A stretch of DNA of 64,000 nt from Piscibacillus sp052246295 (lineage in GTDB: Bacteria > Bacillota > Bacilli > Bacillales > Alkalibacillaceae), in the NCBI GenBank assembly GCA_052246295.1, contig JBQQCO010000006.1, one strand, 5' to 3'. The position numbers and the translations under genes were made by a program. Shown here piece by piece: positions 35,028-43,778 of this stretch (the stretch's first letter is position 1; each line of letters opens with the position of its first letter). The notes beneath the pieces were generated by a model, which saw only the letters and a program-made list of their open reading frames with translations, searched no databases and was not told where the DNA came from.

Positions 35028-36809
35028 ATGATGTGGAAACCGATGTTACCAACATTAGTTGACGAACCACCATTAAAGAAAAGCTGGGTTTATGAACCTA
35101 AGTATGATGGGTTTCGTTGTGGGTTATTTTGGTCAAAAGATGAGGTTAAACTTTATAGTCGAAATCAAATAGAATTAACAAAAAATTTTCCAGAAATTAT
35201 TGAATGGTGTAAAGAACATCAATTTTTAGTTGAAGATTCTCTTCCTCTAATAATCGATGGTGAAATTGTGATTCTTCGTACAGAATATCAAGCTGCATTT
35301 GAGCTATTGCAAAAAAGAGGTCGTTTAAAAGCAAAAGATAAAATCCAACAAGCTAGAGCAAGACGACCAGCAAGTTTTATGGCTTTTGATCTCATAAAAA
35401 ACAATGATCAAGACCTTACAAATAAAAAATTAAAAGAGAGAAGAAAGGCTCTAGAGCATATTTTTAGACTTTTAAATACGTTAACATTTCATTTTAACCG
35501 GCCTTTTAATTTAGTTAAGCAATACGATTCCTATGATAAATTATCGGACCTCATTTTCGTCCATCAAGGAGAAGGTATTGTTGCCAAAAACTTATCTTCT
35601 ACATATTTAGCTGGAAAGCGTACTGATGATTGGTTAAAAATTAAGAATTACAGATATATTCAAGGGTCAATTACTGGTTGGAACGCTAATAATGACTACT
35701 TTGAAGTTTCTTATAAAAATGACAACGAATTTGATGAGTTGGGAAAGGTCAAAAACGGATTCACTCCAAAAGATCGTAAAACATTAACAACTTTTATTCA
35801 AGAAAATGGTGAGCAAGTGAACTCTTCTTCATGGAAGGTAACTCCTAGTGCATGTATTGACATTAAATGTTTAGATGTTAAAAAAAGCGATCTAAGAGAA
35901 CCGTTCTTCCACCAGTTTCGTTTTGATCTTGAGCCAGATAATATCACCAAAGCAACTATTGATGAGGGGTTAGCACAGCTTCCAAAAGAAATCGAAATAT
36001 CAAAACCAGACAAACACTTGTTTCCCACCGTCACTAAGCGAGATTATGTGTTGTATATGCGCCAAGTTGCACCTATTTTATTACCTCGTTTGTACAATAA
36101 ACGGTTAACCATGATTCGGTACCCTGATGGCATTCATGAGCACTCTTTTTATCAAAAACATTTGCCTGATTATGCCCCAGATTATATTCAAACAGTGCCT
36201 GGGGATGATGATGAAGAAGATATCCTTTGTCAAGATTTAAAAACATTACTTTGGTTCAGTAACCACGCAGCTTTAGAATTTCATGTCCCATTTCACACGA
36301 TTCATTCTGAGTATCCTGATGAAATGGTATTTGATTTAGATCCTCCGACTTTAAAGGAGTTTCCATTAGCCATCACCGCTGCTCAATTAATTAAAGACAT
36401 GTGTGAGCATAAAGATTTCCAACCATTTGTAAAGACATCTGGTAAGACAGGTCTTCAAATTCATATCCCTTTAAAGCCTGAAAGTATGTCTTTTGATGAG
36501 ACAAGGGAATTTATGGAGGCTGTTGCTAAAGTTCTTGTTCAAAAATACCCTAACGACTATACCATTGAACGATTGAAAAAGAATAGAGGAAAACGTATGT
36601 ATATAGATTATATTCAGCACGCACCTGGTAAAACCATCGTTGCCCCTTATTCACCACGGGCAACTGAACAAGCAACCGTTGCAACACCATTATACTGGCA
36701 TGAAGTTTCAGAACAATTGGACCCTACATCGTTCACCATACACAACATACCTAACAGACTAAAAGACCTAGGTTGTCCATTCTTACAAATGCCTAACCTC
36801 AATGCATAG
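35028..36809 (+). CDS. ligD: ATP-dependent DNA ligase LigD (ligase plus polymerase domains)
   Basis: A 593-residue NHEJ ligase. The N-terminal ligase domain has the adenylation motif EPKYDGFR (Lys25) and an OB fold to about residue 295. The C-terminal primase-polymerase domain (about 310-590) has KPDKHLFPTVTKRDYVLYM, DLDPP with the catalytic Asp pair, and VKTSGKTGLQIHIPL. No 3'-phosphoesterase domain is present; this LIG-POL order is the Bacillus arrangement. Two adjacent ATGs (35028, 35031) follow GGAGG at 5 and 8 bases; either may be used. It pairs with ku for end joining in spores. Confidence 0.95.
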   Translation: MMWKPMLPTLVDEPPLKKSWVYEPKYDGFRCGLFWSKDEVKLYSRNQIELTKNFPEIIEWCKEHQFLVEDSLPLIIDGEIVILRTEYQAAFELLQKRGRLKAKDKIQQARARRPASFMAFDLIKNNDQDLTNKKLKERRKALEHIFRLLNTLTFHFNRPFNLVKQYDSYDKLSDLIFVHQGEGIVAKNLSSTYLAGKRTDDWLKIKNYRYIQGSITGWNANNDYFEVSYKNDNEFDELGKVKNGFTPKDRKTLTTFIQENGEQVNSSSWKVTPSACIDIKCLDVKKSDLREPFFHQFRFDLEPDNITKATIDEGLAQLPKEIEISKPDKHLFPTVTKRDYVLYMRQVAPILLPRLYNKRLTMIRYPDGIHEHSFYQKHLPDYAPDYIQTVPGDDDEEDILCQDLKTLLWFSNHAALEFHVPFHTIHSEYPDEMVFDLDPPTLKEFPLAITAAQLIKDMCEHKDFQPFVKTSGKTGLQIHIPLKPESMSFDETREFMEAVAKVLVQKYPNDYTIERLKKNRGKRMYIDYIQHAPGKTIVAPYSPRATEQATVATPLYWHEVSEQLDPTSFTIHNIPNRLKDLGCPFLQMPNLNA

Positions 36810-36864
36810 AATTATGTTTCGTGGAAAAATTATGAAGCACGATGACTTAGACTAGGTGAAAAAT

Positions 36865-38385
36865 ATGAAATTTAAAAACCTCTTTTTTAAACAAAAAAAC
36901 GGTTTAAAGACTAATCGAAACTCTAAAGAAATCGATGATACCATTGATGATCTATTAAAACAATTCACTCAATCAGATGACTTTAAAGAAGTTACCGTTA
37001 AACGTGGTTTGAAGCCGATAAAGTTTTATTACTTTCGTTCATTAGTAGATAAAGAAATGGTACAGCGAGATATACTTCCTTATTTACAAGATGAAATGAT
37101 TCAATCGGTAGATGATATTAGACAGTCTGTTCCCATTGAAAATATTGAGATCACAAAAGATGTCGCTACAATACAACATCAGGTTTTGTCAGGTTCATGC
37201 ATGGTCCAAATCGGTAATGAAAGTACTGTGGTATTGCTAAGAGCTGTATTGACCAATAACCGTGATGTTAATATTCCAGAAGTTGAATTCAGTGTCGTTG
37301 GTCCAAAAGAAGCTTTCGTTGAATCACTTGAAGTCAATTTAAACCTAATCAGAAGACGCTTACCTATTCCGGAGCTAAGAGTAGAAGAATTAACGGTAGG
37401 GAAACTTACTAAGACAAAAGTCGCTATTCTAAGCATTGAAGGAATAACGAATGAGGAAAACTTAAAAACCGTGAAACAAAGAATTGAAGATATTGAGATT
37501 GACTCGATTATTGATAGTTCATTTATTGTTCAATTAATCTCTGACAATCAACATTCCCCTTTTCCGCAATTGATTGATACAGAAAGACCGGACCGCATTG
37601 CTGCTGTTTTAGCGGAAGGTAAAGTAGTTTTTATGGTCGATGGAGCACCTCATGGCATAATTGGGCCAACAACATTAGTGGAATTCTTTTCCGCTTTTGA
37701 AGACTATTTTTTAAATTGGTTAACGGCTTCATTCTTTCGTTTAATTCGCTTATTTGCTGTTATGTTCTCAATTTTAGTAACACCGATTTATGTTGCGGTA
37801 TTAACTTATCACTATGAACTAATCCCAAAAGATTTACTAGGGATCTTAGTGACATCTAGACGTGAAATTCCTCTACCACCTATATTGGAAGCTATTTTTT
37901 TAGAACTTGCAATTGAACTATTAAGAGAGGCTGGAGCACGTCTACCAACAAAAGTCGGCCAGACAATCGGTATCGTGGGTGGAATCGTAATTGGAACAGC
38001 TTCAGTTGAAGCAGGTTTAACAAGTAATGTTTTATTAATATTCGTTGCGTTAGCTGCTTTAGCGTCATTTACAACCCCAGTTTACCAAATTGGTAATACA
38101 ATTCGTTTATTACGTTTTCCATTCTTATTTCTGGCACACTTGTGGGGGTTATTAGGTATTTCGATTTGTTTCTGTTTCGTTTTAGGACATTTACTTCGAT
38201 TAACATCGCTTGGACGACCTTTTTTGGAGCCTATTTATCCTCCGAGAATTAAGGACTTTACAGATGCATTTGTGAGATTACCTTGGTCATTACAATCGAA
38301 ACGACCTGTGGTATCACAAACACAGGACACCATGAGATTTAACAAAATGAAGGCTAAGAGAAAGAAAACAGAATTAGATGAGTAG
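36865..38385 (+). CDS. Spore germination receptor subunit A (GerA/GerKA family)
   Basis: About 506 residues. A soluble N-terminal region (about 1-270) with GSCMVQIGN and RIAAVLAEGKVVFMVDGAPH is followed by five or six TM helices, including TPIYVAVLTYHYELIP and REIPLPPILEAIFLELAIELLREAGARLP, a stretch diagnostic for GerA proteins. The A subunit forms the nutrient-gated pentameric channel of the spore inner membrane. The ATG at 36865 with AGGTG 6 bases upstream fits better than a GTG three codons before. First gene of gerABC. Confidence 0.95.
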   Translation: MKFKNLFFKQKNGLKTNRNSKEIDDTIDDLLKQFTQSDDFKEVTVKRGLKPIKFYYFRSLVDKEMVQRDILPYLQDEMIQSVDDIRQSVPIENIEITKDVATIQHQVLSGSCMVQIGNESTVVLLRAVLTNNRDVNIPEVEFSVVGPKEAFVESLEVNLNLIRRRLPIPELRVEELTVGKLTKTKVAILSIEGITNEENLKTVKQRIEDIEIDSIIDSSFIVQLISDNQHSPFPQLIDTERPDRIAAVLAEGKVVFMVDGAPHGIIGPTTLVEFFSAFEDYFLNWLTASFFRLIRLFAVMFSILVTPIYVAVLTYHYELIPKDLLGILVTSRREIPLPPILEAIFLELAIELLREAGARLPTKVGQTIGIVGGIVIGTASVEAGLTSNVLLIFVALAALASFTTPVYQIGNTIRLLRFPFLFLAHLWGLLGISICFCFVLGHLLRLTSLGRPFLEPIYPPRIKDFTDAFVRLPWSLQSKRPVVSQTQDTMRFNKMKAKRKKTELDE

Positions 38386-38393
38386 GGATGACC

Positions 38394-39494
38394 ATGAGAC
38401 ATTTACAACGACAAGTGGATGACAATTATAAGGTTTCACCGTTTTTAGCCTTTTTTCTAATTAGCTCTATCCAGATTGGTGTGGGTGTATTAGGTTTTCA
38501 ATCTTATATAGTCAAAATTGTCAAAAATGACTCATGGATTCCCGTTATTCTTGCAGGTCTAATCATTAACATATTAATTTGGGTAATTTATAAGATCTTG
38601 CAATATGGAGATGGCGATTTAATTACGATTCATTACGATGTTTTTGGTAAATGGATAGGCGGTTTTCTTAGCCTCATTTGGATCTTTTATTTTATTGGAA
38701 TAGGCATCATTGTATTAAGATCTTTTGTTCAAGTGGTACAAGTTTGGATGTTCCCTGACATAAGTGTTCTTACCATAAGTATTGTATATTGTATCTTAAT
38801 TTACTACATAGTATCGGGAGGATTTAGGGTGGTTGCAGGTATTTGTTTTTTAGGTATGGTCGTACCTGCATATTTAATCTTTACGATATTTTATATGTTT
38901 GAGTATAGTGACTTTAGAAACTTGTTACCTATATGGGATCACTCGCTCAAGGAAATGATATTGGCTACTAGAGAGATGACGTTTAGTTATATCGGGTTCG
39001 CAACTCTTTTAATTTTCTATCCTTATATCAAAGATGCAAAAAAGTCAAAAGTTTGGAGCCATGGCGGGAATATACTAACACTTCTGTTATACTTACTTCT
39101 TATCATCGTATCAATAGCTTATTTCACGACTGATCATTTAATTAAGCTATATTGGCCAACACTTACGATGTGGAAAAATGTTGAGATGCCTTTTGTTGAA
39201 CGTTTCGAATATGTAGGTATTTCATCGTGGGGGTTAATTATACTACCTAACGTTTGTTTAGCATTTTGGGCAGCAAGCCGGGCTGTAAGACAACTCATTA
39301 GAATGAGTCAGCGTTATGCTTTAATAGCTATCCTCCTCATAACGCTTGGAGCTAGCTATTTATTGAAAACGCAAAAGCAAGTAGAGATTTTAACAACTTA
39401 TTACTCTTACTTCAGCTTTTACTTATTGGTAGGATATTTACCCCTTTTATTAATAATAGTGTTCTTCAAGCTTGGAAGGAGAAAAAAGGGATGA
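38394..39494 (+). CDS. Spore germination receptor subunit B (GerB family permease)
   Basis: A membrane protein of about 366 residues with ten TM helices, of the amino-acid/polyamine-type fold used by GerAB to bind germinants. VSPFLAFFLISSIQIGVGVLGFQ lies at the start, and a long WAASRAVRQLIRM segment near the end is typical. Two ATGs (38388, 38394) follow the GerA stop within 3-9 bases; I take the second because AGGGAT precedes it. The last 4 bases overlap the lipoprotein gene start. Confidence 0.93.
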   Translation: MRHLQRQVDDNYKVSPFLAFFLISSIQIGVGVLGFQSYIVKIVKNDSWIPVILAGLIINILIWVIYKILQYGDGDLITIHYDVFGKWIGGFLSLIWIFYFIGIGIIVLRSFVQVVQVWMFPDISVLTISIVYCILIYYIVSGGFRVVAGICFLGMVVPAYLIFTIFYMFEYSDFRNLLPIWDHSLKEMILATREMTFSYIGFATLLIFYPYIKDAKKSKVWSHGGNILTLLLYLLLIIVSIAYFTTDHLIKLYWPTLTMWKNVEMPFVERFEYVGISSWGLIILPNVCLAFWAASRAVRQLIRMSQRYALIAILLITLGASYLLKTQKQVEILTTYYSYFSFYLLVGYLPLLLIIVFFKLGRRKKG

Positions 39495-40561
39495 AGCTAA
39501 AGTTTATAATATTGCTAACCATTATGTTGTTCTTATCTGGTTGCATTAATAAAAATATATTAGACAACATCAGAATCGTAACAGCTATTGGATTTGATAC
39601 AGCTGATGGGGATAATTATGAAATAACAGCGGTTGTACCTAGATTCAATCCAGATAAGTCAACTTCTAGCGAAGCATATACCACTTTGGCTGACATATCA
39701 CGTGATGCTCACCTTCAATTAAATATGAGTGACTCGAAGCCATTTGTAAGTGGTAAAATCGAAGTAATTCTTGCCAGTCAAGATTTAGCTAAGAATGGAA
39801 TTATCAATTTATCAGATGGATTTTTGCGAGACCCTTCTGTTGGTTCAAGGGTATTTTTTGCTATATCTGAAATGCCCGCCAAAACAATTCTCCAAGGTCA
39901 GTATAGTAGTCAAGACAATGGTATGTTTATTTCTGATATGCTAACTCAAAATATGGAGGCTGGTCCATTACCTAAAACAAACCTACATTTATTTTTTAAT
40001 CACTTTTACGATAAAGGTAGAGACCCATACCTACCCTTAATCACAATAAAGGATAATAGAATTTCAATATCCGGACTAGCACTGTTAAAAGATGATAAGA
40101 TGATTGAAAAATTAGGAAGAAGTTACTTATTTGCATTTAAAACATTGAACCATCGAAAAACACGAGGCGACCAAGTTCAAATAACTTTAGATAATGGAGA
40201 AACCGCAGTTCTTTATAAGATTGATTCAAAACGAACTATAAATATATCTAAAATTAATGATTTACCTAATTTGAATTATGAAGTTGACATTAATTTAACT
40301 GTAAGAGAATATTCAGGTGTCGAATTGTTGCCACCTGTAGTTGAAGAGATCAGAAAGAAAGTTGAGGATAGATTTAAAAAAGACACTGAGGACATGGTTC
40401 GTCAGTTTCAAGAACTAGAAATTGACCCGCTAGGAATTGGGTCTCAAGTCCGAAGTCAAACACGAAATTGGGATAGCGAAAAATGGCATGATCAATATCC
40501 AAATATCGAGGTTACCATCACCCCAAATGTTACTATTTCTGAAACAGGTATAGCTGAGTAA
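39491..40561 (+). CDS. Spore germination receptor subunit C, lipoprotein (Ger(x)C family)
   Basis: A 356-residue lipoprotein. The signal peptide ends at LFLSGC (Cys17), then NILDNIRIVTAIGFDTADG is the conserved front of the Ger(x)C fold; the C-terminal domain includes ELEIDPLGIGSQVR. It anchors and stabilises the receptor on the inner spore membrane. ATGA overlap with gerB indicates coupled translation; a bidirectional terminator follows. Confidence 0.94.
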   Translation: MKLKFIILLTIMLFLSGCINKNILDNIRIVTAIGFDTADGDNYEITAVVPRFNPDKSTSSEAYTTLADISRDAHLQLNMSDSKPFVSGKIEVILASQDLAKNGIINLSDGFLRDPSVGSRVFFAISEMPAKTILQGQYSSQDNGMFISDMLTQNMEAGPLPKTNLHLFFNHFYDKGRDPYLPLITIKDNRISISGLALLKDDKMIEKLGRSYLFAFKTLNHRKTRGDQVQITLDNGETAVLYKIDSKRTINISKINDLPNLNYEVDINLTVREYSGVELLPPVVEEIRKKVEDRFKKDTEDMVRQFQELEIDPLGIGSQVRSQTRNWDSEKWHDQYPNIEVTITPNVTISETGIAE

Positions 40562-40571
40562 GGATAACAAA

Positions 40572-40599
40572 GGAGCTCCATAATTAACCTTGGAGCTCC
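40572..40599. terminator. Terminator of gerABC, also usable by the convergent holin-like gene
   Basis: GGAGCTCCA/TGGAGCTCC 9-bp stem with a 10-nt loop. The T-rich side is better on the minus strand. Confidence 0.7.
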
Positions 40600-40606
40600 C
40601 AACTAT

Positions 40607-40858
40607 TTAATGGCCATTTCGACTTTGTTTAAATAATTGATGACCAAAAACTGCGGCGCCAGCAATTAAAATGGATTGTATAAATGCTTCAAATGAAAAA
40701 CCCAACATAATACTTGTTAAGATTATGCTAATAACCAATAATGATAACGGAATAAATCGACTAGGTATCACCTGTGATTGTTTGATGATTTTTCCTAAAA
40801 CCATTAATACAGGCACAAGAATCAAAGCTTCATCCATTATAAAATTGAATAAGTCCAT
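40607..40858 (-). CDS. Small holin-like membrane protein (Hol44-type)
   Basis: An 83-residue protein with three hydrophobic segments. LVPVLMVLGKIIKQSQVIPSR and ILIAGAAVFGHQLFKQS match the Hol44/holin superfamily V pattern found in Bacillus chromosomes outside prophages. No endolysin or other phage gene is nearby, so lysis may not be its role. GGAGGGGGG precedes the ATG at 40858. Confidence 0.75.
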   Translation of the reverse strand: MDLFNFIMDEALILVPVLMVLGKIIKQSQVIPSRFIPLSLLVISIILTSIMLGFSFEAFIQSILIAGAAVFGHQLFKQSRNGH

Positions 40859-41071
40859 CACGTCCCCCCTCCCTCAAATTATAAGCTCAACATTAACCAA
40901 TGCACCTAATACTACACAATATAATTAAATCCATATACTTATACCATTATTTTCACTGAGAGATTTAATATCATTAAACAAGGAAAAAAGTGTGTTTTAC
41001 TTTTAATATCATTAATTATTAATTTTGTAAACTGAATATTCTATCATTTTTTGTGATTTTCTTAACATATC

Positions 41072-41103
41072 AAAAAAGACCTAGCCCATTTAGGCTAGAC
41101 CTT
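41072..41103 (-). terminator. Terminator of the ArsA-type operon
   Basis: An 11-bp stem containing two G-U pairs (41076-41086 with 41093-41103), followed on the minus strand by TTTTTTG, two bases past the last stop codon. Confidence 0.75.
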
Positions 41104-41104
41104 A

Positions 41105-42097
41105 TTAACTGATTTGAAACCCTATTTTCCCGAAGTTTTTCGTGTCTTTCAGATAGTTAAATGCTTCTTCAAATTGCTCAAGTTTAAATACACGATCTAC
41201 TTCTGGCTTTATGTCATGTTGTTCTACAAACGCTAGCATTGATTTGAATTCCTCAGCACTACCCATTGTAGAGCCAAGTAGATTAAATTGACCATAAAAG
41301 AAATGCCTTATATCTACTTCGACAGTATCTTCAGTTGTTGCACCGAAAGTAACAATCGTACCACCCTTACGGATAATTTTAAGTGACTTATTAAACGTCG
41401 CTCGCCCTACACTTTCAACTAATAAATCAACTTTCTCACCTTTCAATTCTTCATTCCAATCAGAGTTTGTGTCAATCGCTACATCTGCACCTAGAGATTT
41501 GGCTTTGTCCAGCTTTTCCTGACTTCTAGACGTTACAATCACACGAGCCCCAATTGCTTTTGCAAATTTTAGTGCATAGGTTAGAACACCACTTCCAATA
41601 CCAGGAAGCATGACTGTATCACCTTTTTTCACCTTACCTCTTGTAAATAGCACGCGATAAGCTGTTAAGGCTGCTAATGGTAATACTCCTGCTTCATCCC
41701 AGGAGAGATTCTGAGGCTTTGCTTCAATATGATCTTGATCCATCACAATATATTCAGCAAATGTACCATCATCAGGCAAGCCTAGAATTTCAAACCCTTC
41801 TGGTGGTGCCTCACTCAAGTGTTTCCAACCTAATCCAGGATTTATAACAACTTCATCTCCCACTTTCCAATTTTCTACACTTGAGCCTACTTCTTCAATG
41901 ACTCCGGCACCATCTGAACCTAGTACTAAAGGATTTTCGCTAGTTCCATGTCTATAAGTCACCGCAATGTCTCGTCTATTCATGCCTGCAGACTTTAATT
42001 TGACTTTAACTTGTCCTTCAGATAATTTTGGATCTTCTATATCCGAGTATGATAGTCCTTCTAATCCTTCAATCTTTTGATGTACAACTGCTTTCAT
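41105..42097 (-). CDS. MDR family zinc-binding-type dehydrogenase
   Basis: A 330-residue medium-chain dehydrogenase. KSAGMNRRDIAVTYRHG and LGSDGAGVIEEVG are the GroES-like part; GIGSGVLTYALKFAKAIGARV is the NAD(P) loop. The structural-zinc Cys cluster is absent. Its ATG overlaps the TGA of the ATPase gene (42094-42097) and AGGAGG lies just upstream, so it is coupled to the ArsA-cory-CC-star operon. That linkage suggests a reductase serving this system, but the substrate is unknown. Confidence 0.87.
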   Translation of the reverse strand: MKAVVHQKIEGLEGLSYSDIEDPKLSEGQVKVKLKSAGMNRRDIAVTYRHGTSENPLVLGSDGAGVIEEVGSSVENWKVGDEVVINPGLGWKHLSEAPPEGFEILGLPDDGTFAEYIVMDQDHIEAKPQNLSWDEAGVLPLAALTAYRVLFTRGKVKKGDTVMLPGIGSGVLTYALKFAKAIGARVIVTSRSQEKLDKAKSLGADVAIDTNSDWNEELKGEKVDLLVESVGRATFNKSLKIIRKGGTIVTFGATTEDTVEVDIRHFFYGQFNLLGSTMGSAEEFKSMLAFVEQHDIKPEVDRVFKLEQFEEAFNYLKDTKNFGKIGFQIS

Positions 42098-43047
42098 TTA
42101 ACTTCCTCCTTTACTTTACTCTGCAAATGTTTTGAGAATATGTCTAACTTATCTAAGTCTGATATATCTTCTTCATACAATGGAATCTTGACTATTTCTT
42201 GGTTTTTAAACTCTTTATCCATTTGTATTAAATATTGTTTTTCAATTTGTCTTCGTTTCTCTAAGAAGGCCCCATCAGCAGTTTCAGGTAATACTTTATT
42301 AACAATTAATGTTCTAACATGTAAATGGTACTGATGTAATTGTTTAATAGCCTGTTTTGTTTCAAGAATTGGCAAACGTTCAGGAATTAACACAAAAATA
42401 AAGCCCGTCTTACCTTCATCAAGGATCACATCTCGTACAGCAGAGAACTTTTCCTTTCTCTTTTGTAAAATTTCATAAATTGGATCATCTACTGGTTCCC
42501 CATCATTTAGTAATTGAGTGTAGTTTTCATTGATTTTTTGCCGTTTCTGTAACATACCGTCTATCCATACACTCATTAACTCAGGTAATGATAATAATCT
42601 AATCGTATGACCTGTTGGAGCTGTATCAAAAATAATTTTATCAAAACTATCTTGTTCTTCTAAAATAATTGAAATTAATCGATCAAATAATGCGGCTTCT
42701 TCTGCTCCAGGCGATGCTGCAGCCAAGTCAATTTGACGATTGACTTCATCAACCAATTTCGTTTTAACTAGACCCTGTAAATTACTTTTCACTTGATCCA
42801 TATATCGTTCCGTTTCTTTAGTTGAATTAATCTCAATCCCCCACAAATGATCATCTAATTGTGTTTTTTCATGTGTTAAAGGTTTGTGAAAAATATCTCC
42901 TAAATTATGAGCAGGGTCTGTTGAGACAACTAATGTCTTCAACCCTTCTTTAGCACAAGCTAGAGCTAGTGCCGCTGAAGAAGTAGATTTTCCAACTCCA
43001 CCCTTACCTCCGACAAAAATAACTTTTTGGTTTACTAATTCATTCAT
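42094..43047 (-). CDS. ArsA/GET3 (TRC40) family ATPase
   Basis: A 317-residue single-domain P-loop ATPase. VGGKGGVGKS (about 12-21) is the deviant Walker A, STDPAHN switch I, and DTAPTGHTIRLLSLP switch II. Unlike arsenite-pump ArsA it is half-length and has one Cys only (Cys31), lacking the three cysteines that bind As(III), so it is probably not an arsenite ATPase by itself. It lies 15 bases after the cory-CC-star gene and overlaps the next gene by 4. The thiols for any metalloid chemistry could come from its partners. Confidence 0.9.
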   Translation of the reverse strand: MNELVNQKVIFVGGKGGVGKSTSSAALALACAKEGLKTLVVSTDPAHNLGDIFHKPLTHEKTQLDDHLWGIEINSTKETERYMDQVKSNLQGLVKTKLVDEVNRQIDLAAASPGAEEAALFDRLISIILEEQDSFDKIIFDTAPTGHTIRLLSLPELMSVWIDGMLQKRQKINENYTQLLNDGEPVDDPIYEILQKRKEKFSAVRDVILDEGKTGFIFVLIPERLPILETKQAIKQLHQYHLHVRTLIVNKVLPETADGAFLEKRRQIEKQYLIQMDKEFKNQEIVKIPLYEEDISDLDKLDIFSKHLQSKVKEEVK

Positions 43048-43062
43048 GATAACACGTCCTTT

Positions 43063-43329
43063 TTAGCAGCAACGAATTCCATCTAGTGGTGACTTTTCCA
43101 TCCCCATTCTTAAGTGCCAATCATGGAATTTCTCTATAATATGCGGATATAGTTCCAACGTATAATAAAATGCAGGGTTAGGGATTCCTAAGAGATCTGA
43201 ATAAACTAAAAGTAAAAACAAATCATCCTCATCTCTTAACTCCCTAGCAATCTCTGTACGATGTGGAACACTTAACATTTCTTCATACAGTTCTATAAAC
43301 CTTTTAAAAGACAGTTTCTTCATATCCAT
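43063..43329 (-). CDS. cory-CC-star protein
   Basis: An 88-residue protein ending in Cys-Cys directly before the stop codon (GIRCC). Central LLLVYSDLLGIPNPAFYYTLE and PHIIEKFHDWHLRMGM fit the small family named cory-CC-star for that terminus; members occur beside ArsA-like ATPases. The terminal vicinal dithiol suggests metal, metalloid or persulfide handling. I start it at the ATG at 43329, five bases from the stop of the upstream TGA-containing gene; an in-frame GTG at 43341 overlaps that gene. The biochemical role is unknown. Confidence 0.82.
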   Translation of the reverse strand: MDMKKLSFKRFIELYEEMLSVPHRTEIARELRDEDDLFLLLVYSDLLGIPNPAFYYTLELYPHIIEKFHDWHLRMGMEKSPLDGIRCC

Positions 43330-43333
43330 CAAG

Positions 43334-43720
43334 TTAAACACCCAATTCTGTTCGTACTTGTTTTACTATTTTATCAAAATCCTCAGTATCTTCTAAATAA
43401 TAACCATTCACAAAGATTGTATTTAGCTTAATTTTAGTAAAGAAATGCTTTAACACAACTATTAATGAGATATAACCATTCCTGTATTGCTTTAACAAAT
43501 AGGTAAAGATGCTTCCTGTATTTTTAGGGTCAACAAAATTGATTTCGATTTCTAATCCATAATAATCTTTCCAATCTCTATAACATTCACCAAACTTATT
43601 TCTATCTCCTTCTAAATGCTCAAATTCATTAGATAAGGTGATGATCCCGTCATCACTAACTCCTCCGCATCATCCAGAACCAATAGTTTTAGCTTGTCGT
43701 ATGATTAAAACATCAATCAA
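43334..43720 (-). CDS. Candidate selenoprotein: small redox protein with in-frame TGA in GSG-(Sec)-C-G-G motif
   Basis: Reading the minus strand from a TTG at 43720 (GGGGGTGA 5-8 bases upstream) gives 129 codons with one internal TGA at codon 17 (43670-43672) and TAA at 43334-43336. Before the TGA is IIRQAKTIGSG; after it CGGVSDDGIITLSNEFEHL and so on, an ordinary protein sequence to ELGV. If the TGA is selenocysteine, the product is 128 residues with a Sec-Cys pair. TIFVNGYYLED near residue 105 recalls a thioredoxin fold. A hairpin (43638-43656) starts 13 bases after the TGA. It is five bases upstream of cory-CC-star. If no Sec machinery exists, it is a pseudogene. Confidence 0.7.
43638..43656 (-). 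promoter_or_regulatory. SECIS-like hairpin after the in-frame TGA
   Basis: In the transcript GUGAUGA pairs perfectly with UCAUCAC around a CGGGA loop. The apical loop begins 21 nt after the UGA and has G as its second base, within the published bacterial SECIS model (loop 16-37 nt downstream, early G, 4-16 bp stem). It is coding sequence (codons for SDDGIIT), so chance pairing is possible. Confidence 0.5.
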
Positions 43721-43740
43721 TTCAGTCACCCCCAAAGTTA

Positions 43741-43770
43741 TGAAAAAGCCGCACTAATTAAAGTACGGCT
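43741..43770 (-). terminator. Terminator of cstA
   Basis: A 9-bp stem (43747-43755 with 43762-43770, one wobble), 6-nt loop, then TTTTTCA on the minus strand. It ends only about 20 bases before the TGA-containing gene, leaving little room for that operon's promoter. Confidence 0.8.
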
Positions 43771-43778
43771 CTGACAAT

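Noticed and set aside
40607..40858. Holin-like gene as evidence of a prophage
   Set aside because: No lysin, structural or integrase genes occur nearby; Hol44-type genes are common in Bacillus chromosomes outside phages.
42094..43047. ArsA-type ATPase as a classical arsenite pump
   Set aside because: It is half-length, lacks the three As-binding cysteines, and no arsB, arsR or arsC gene is present.
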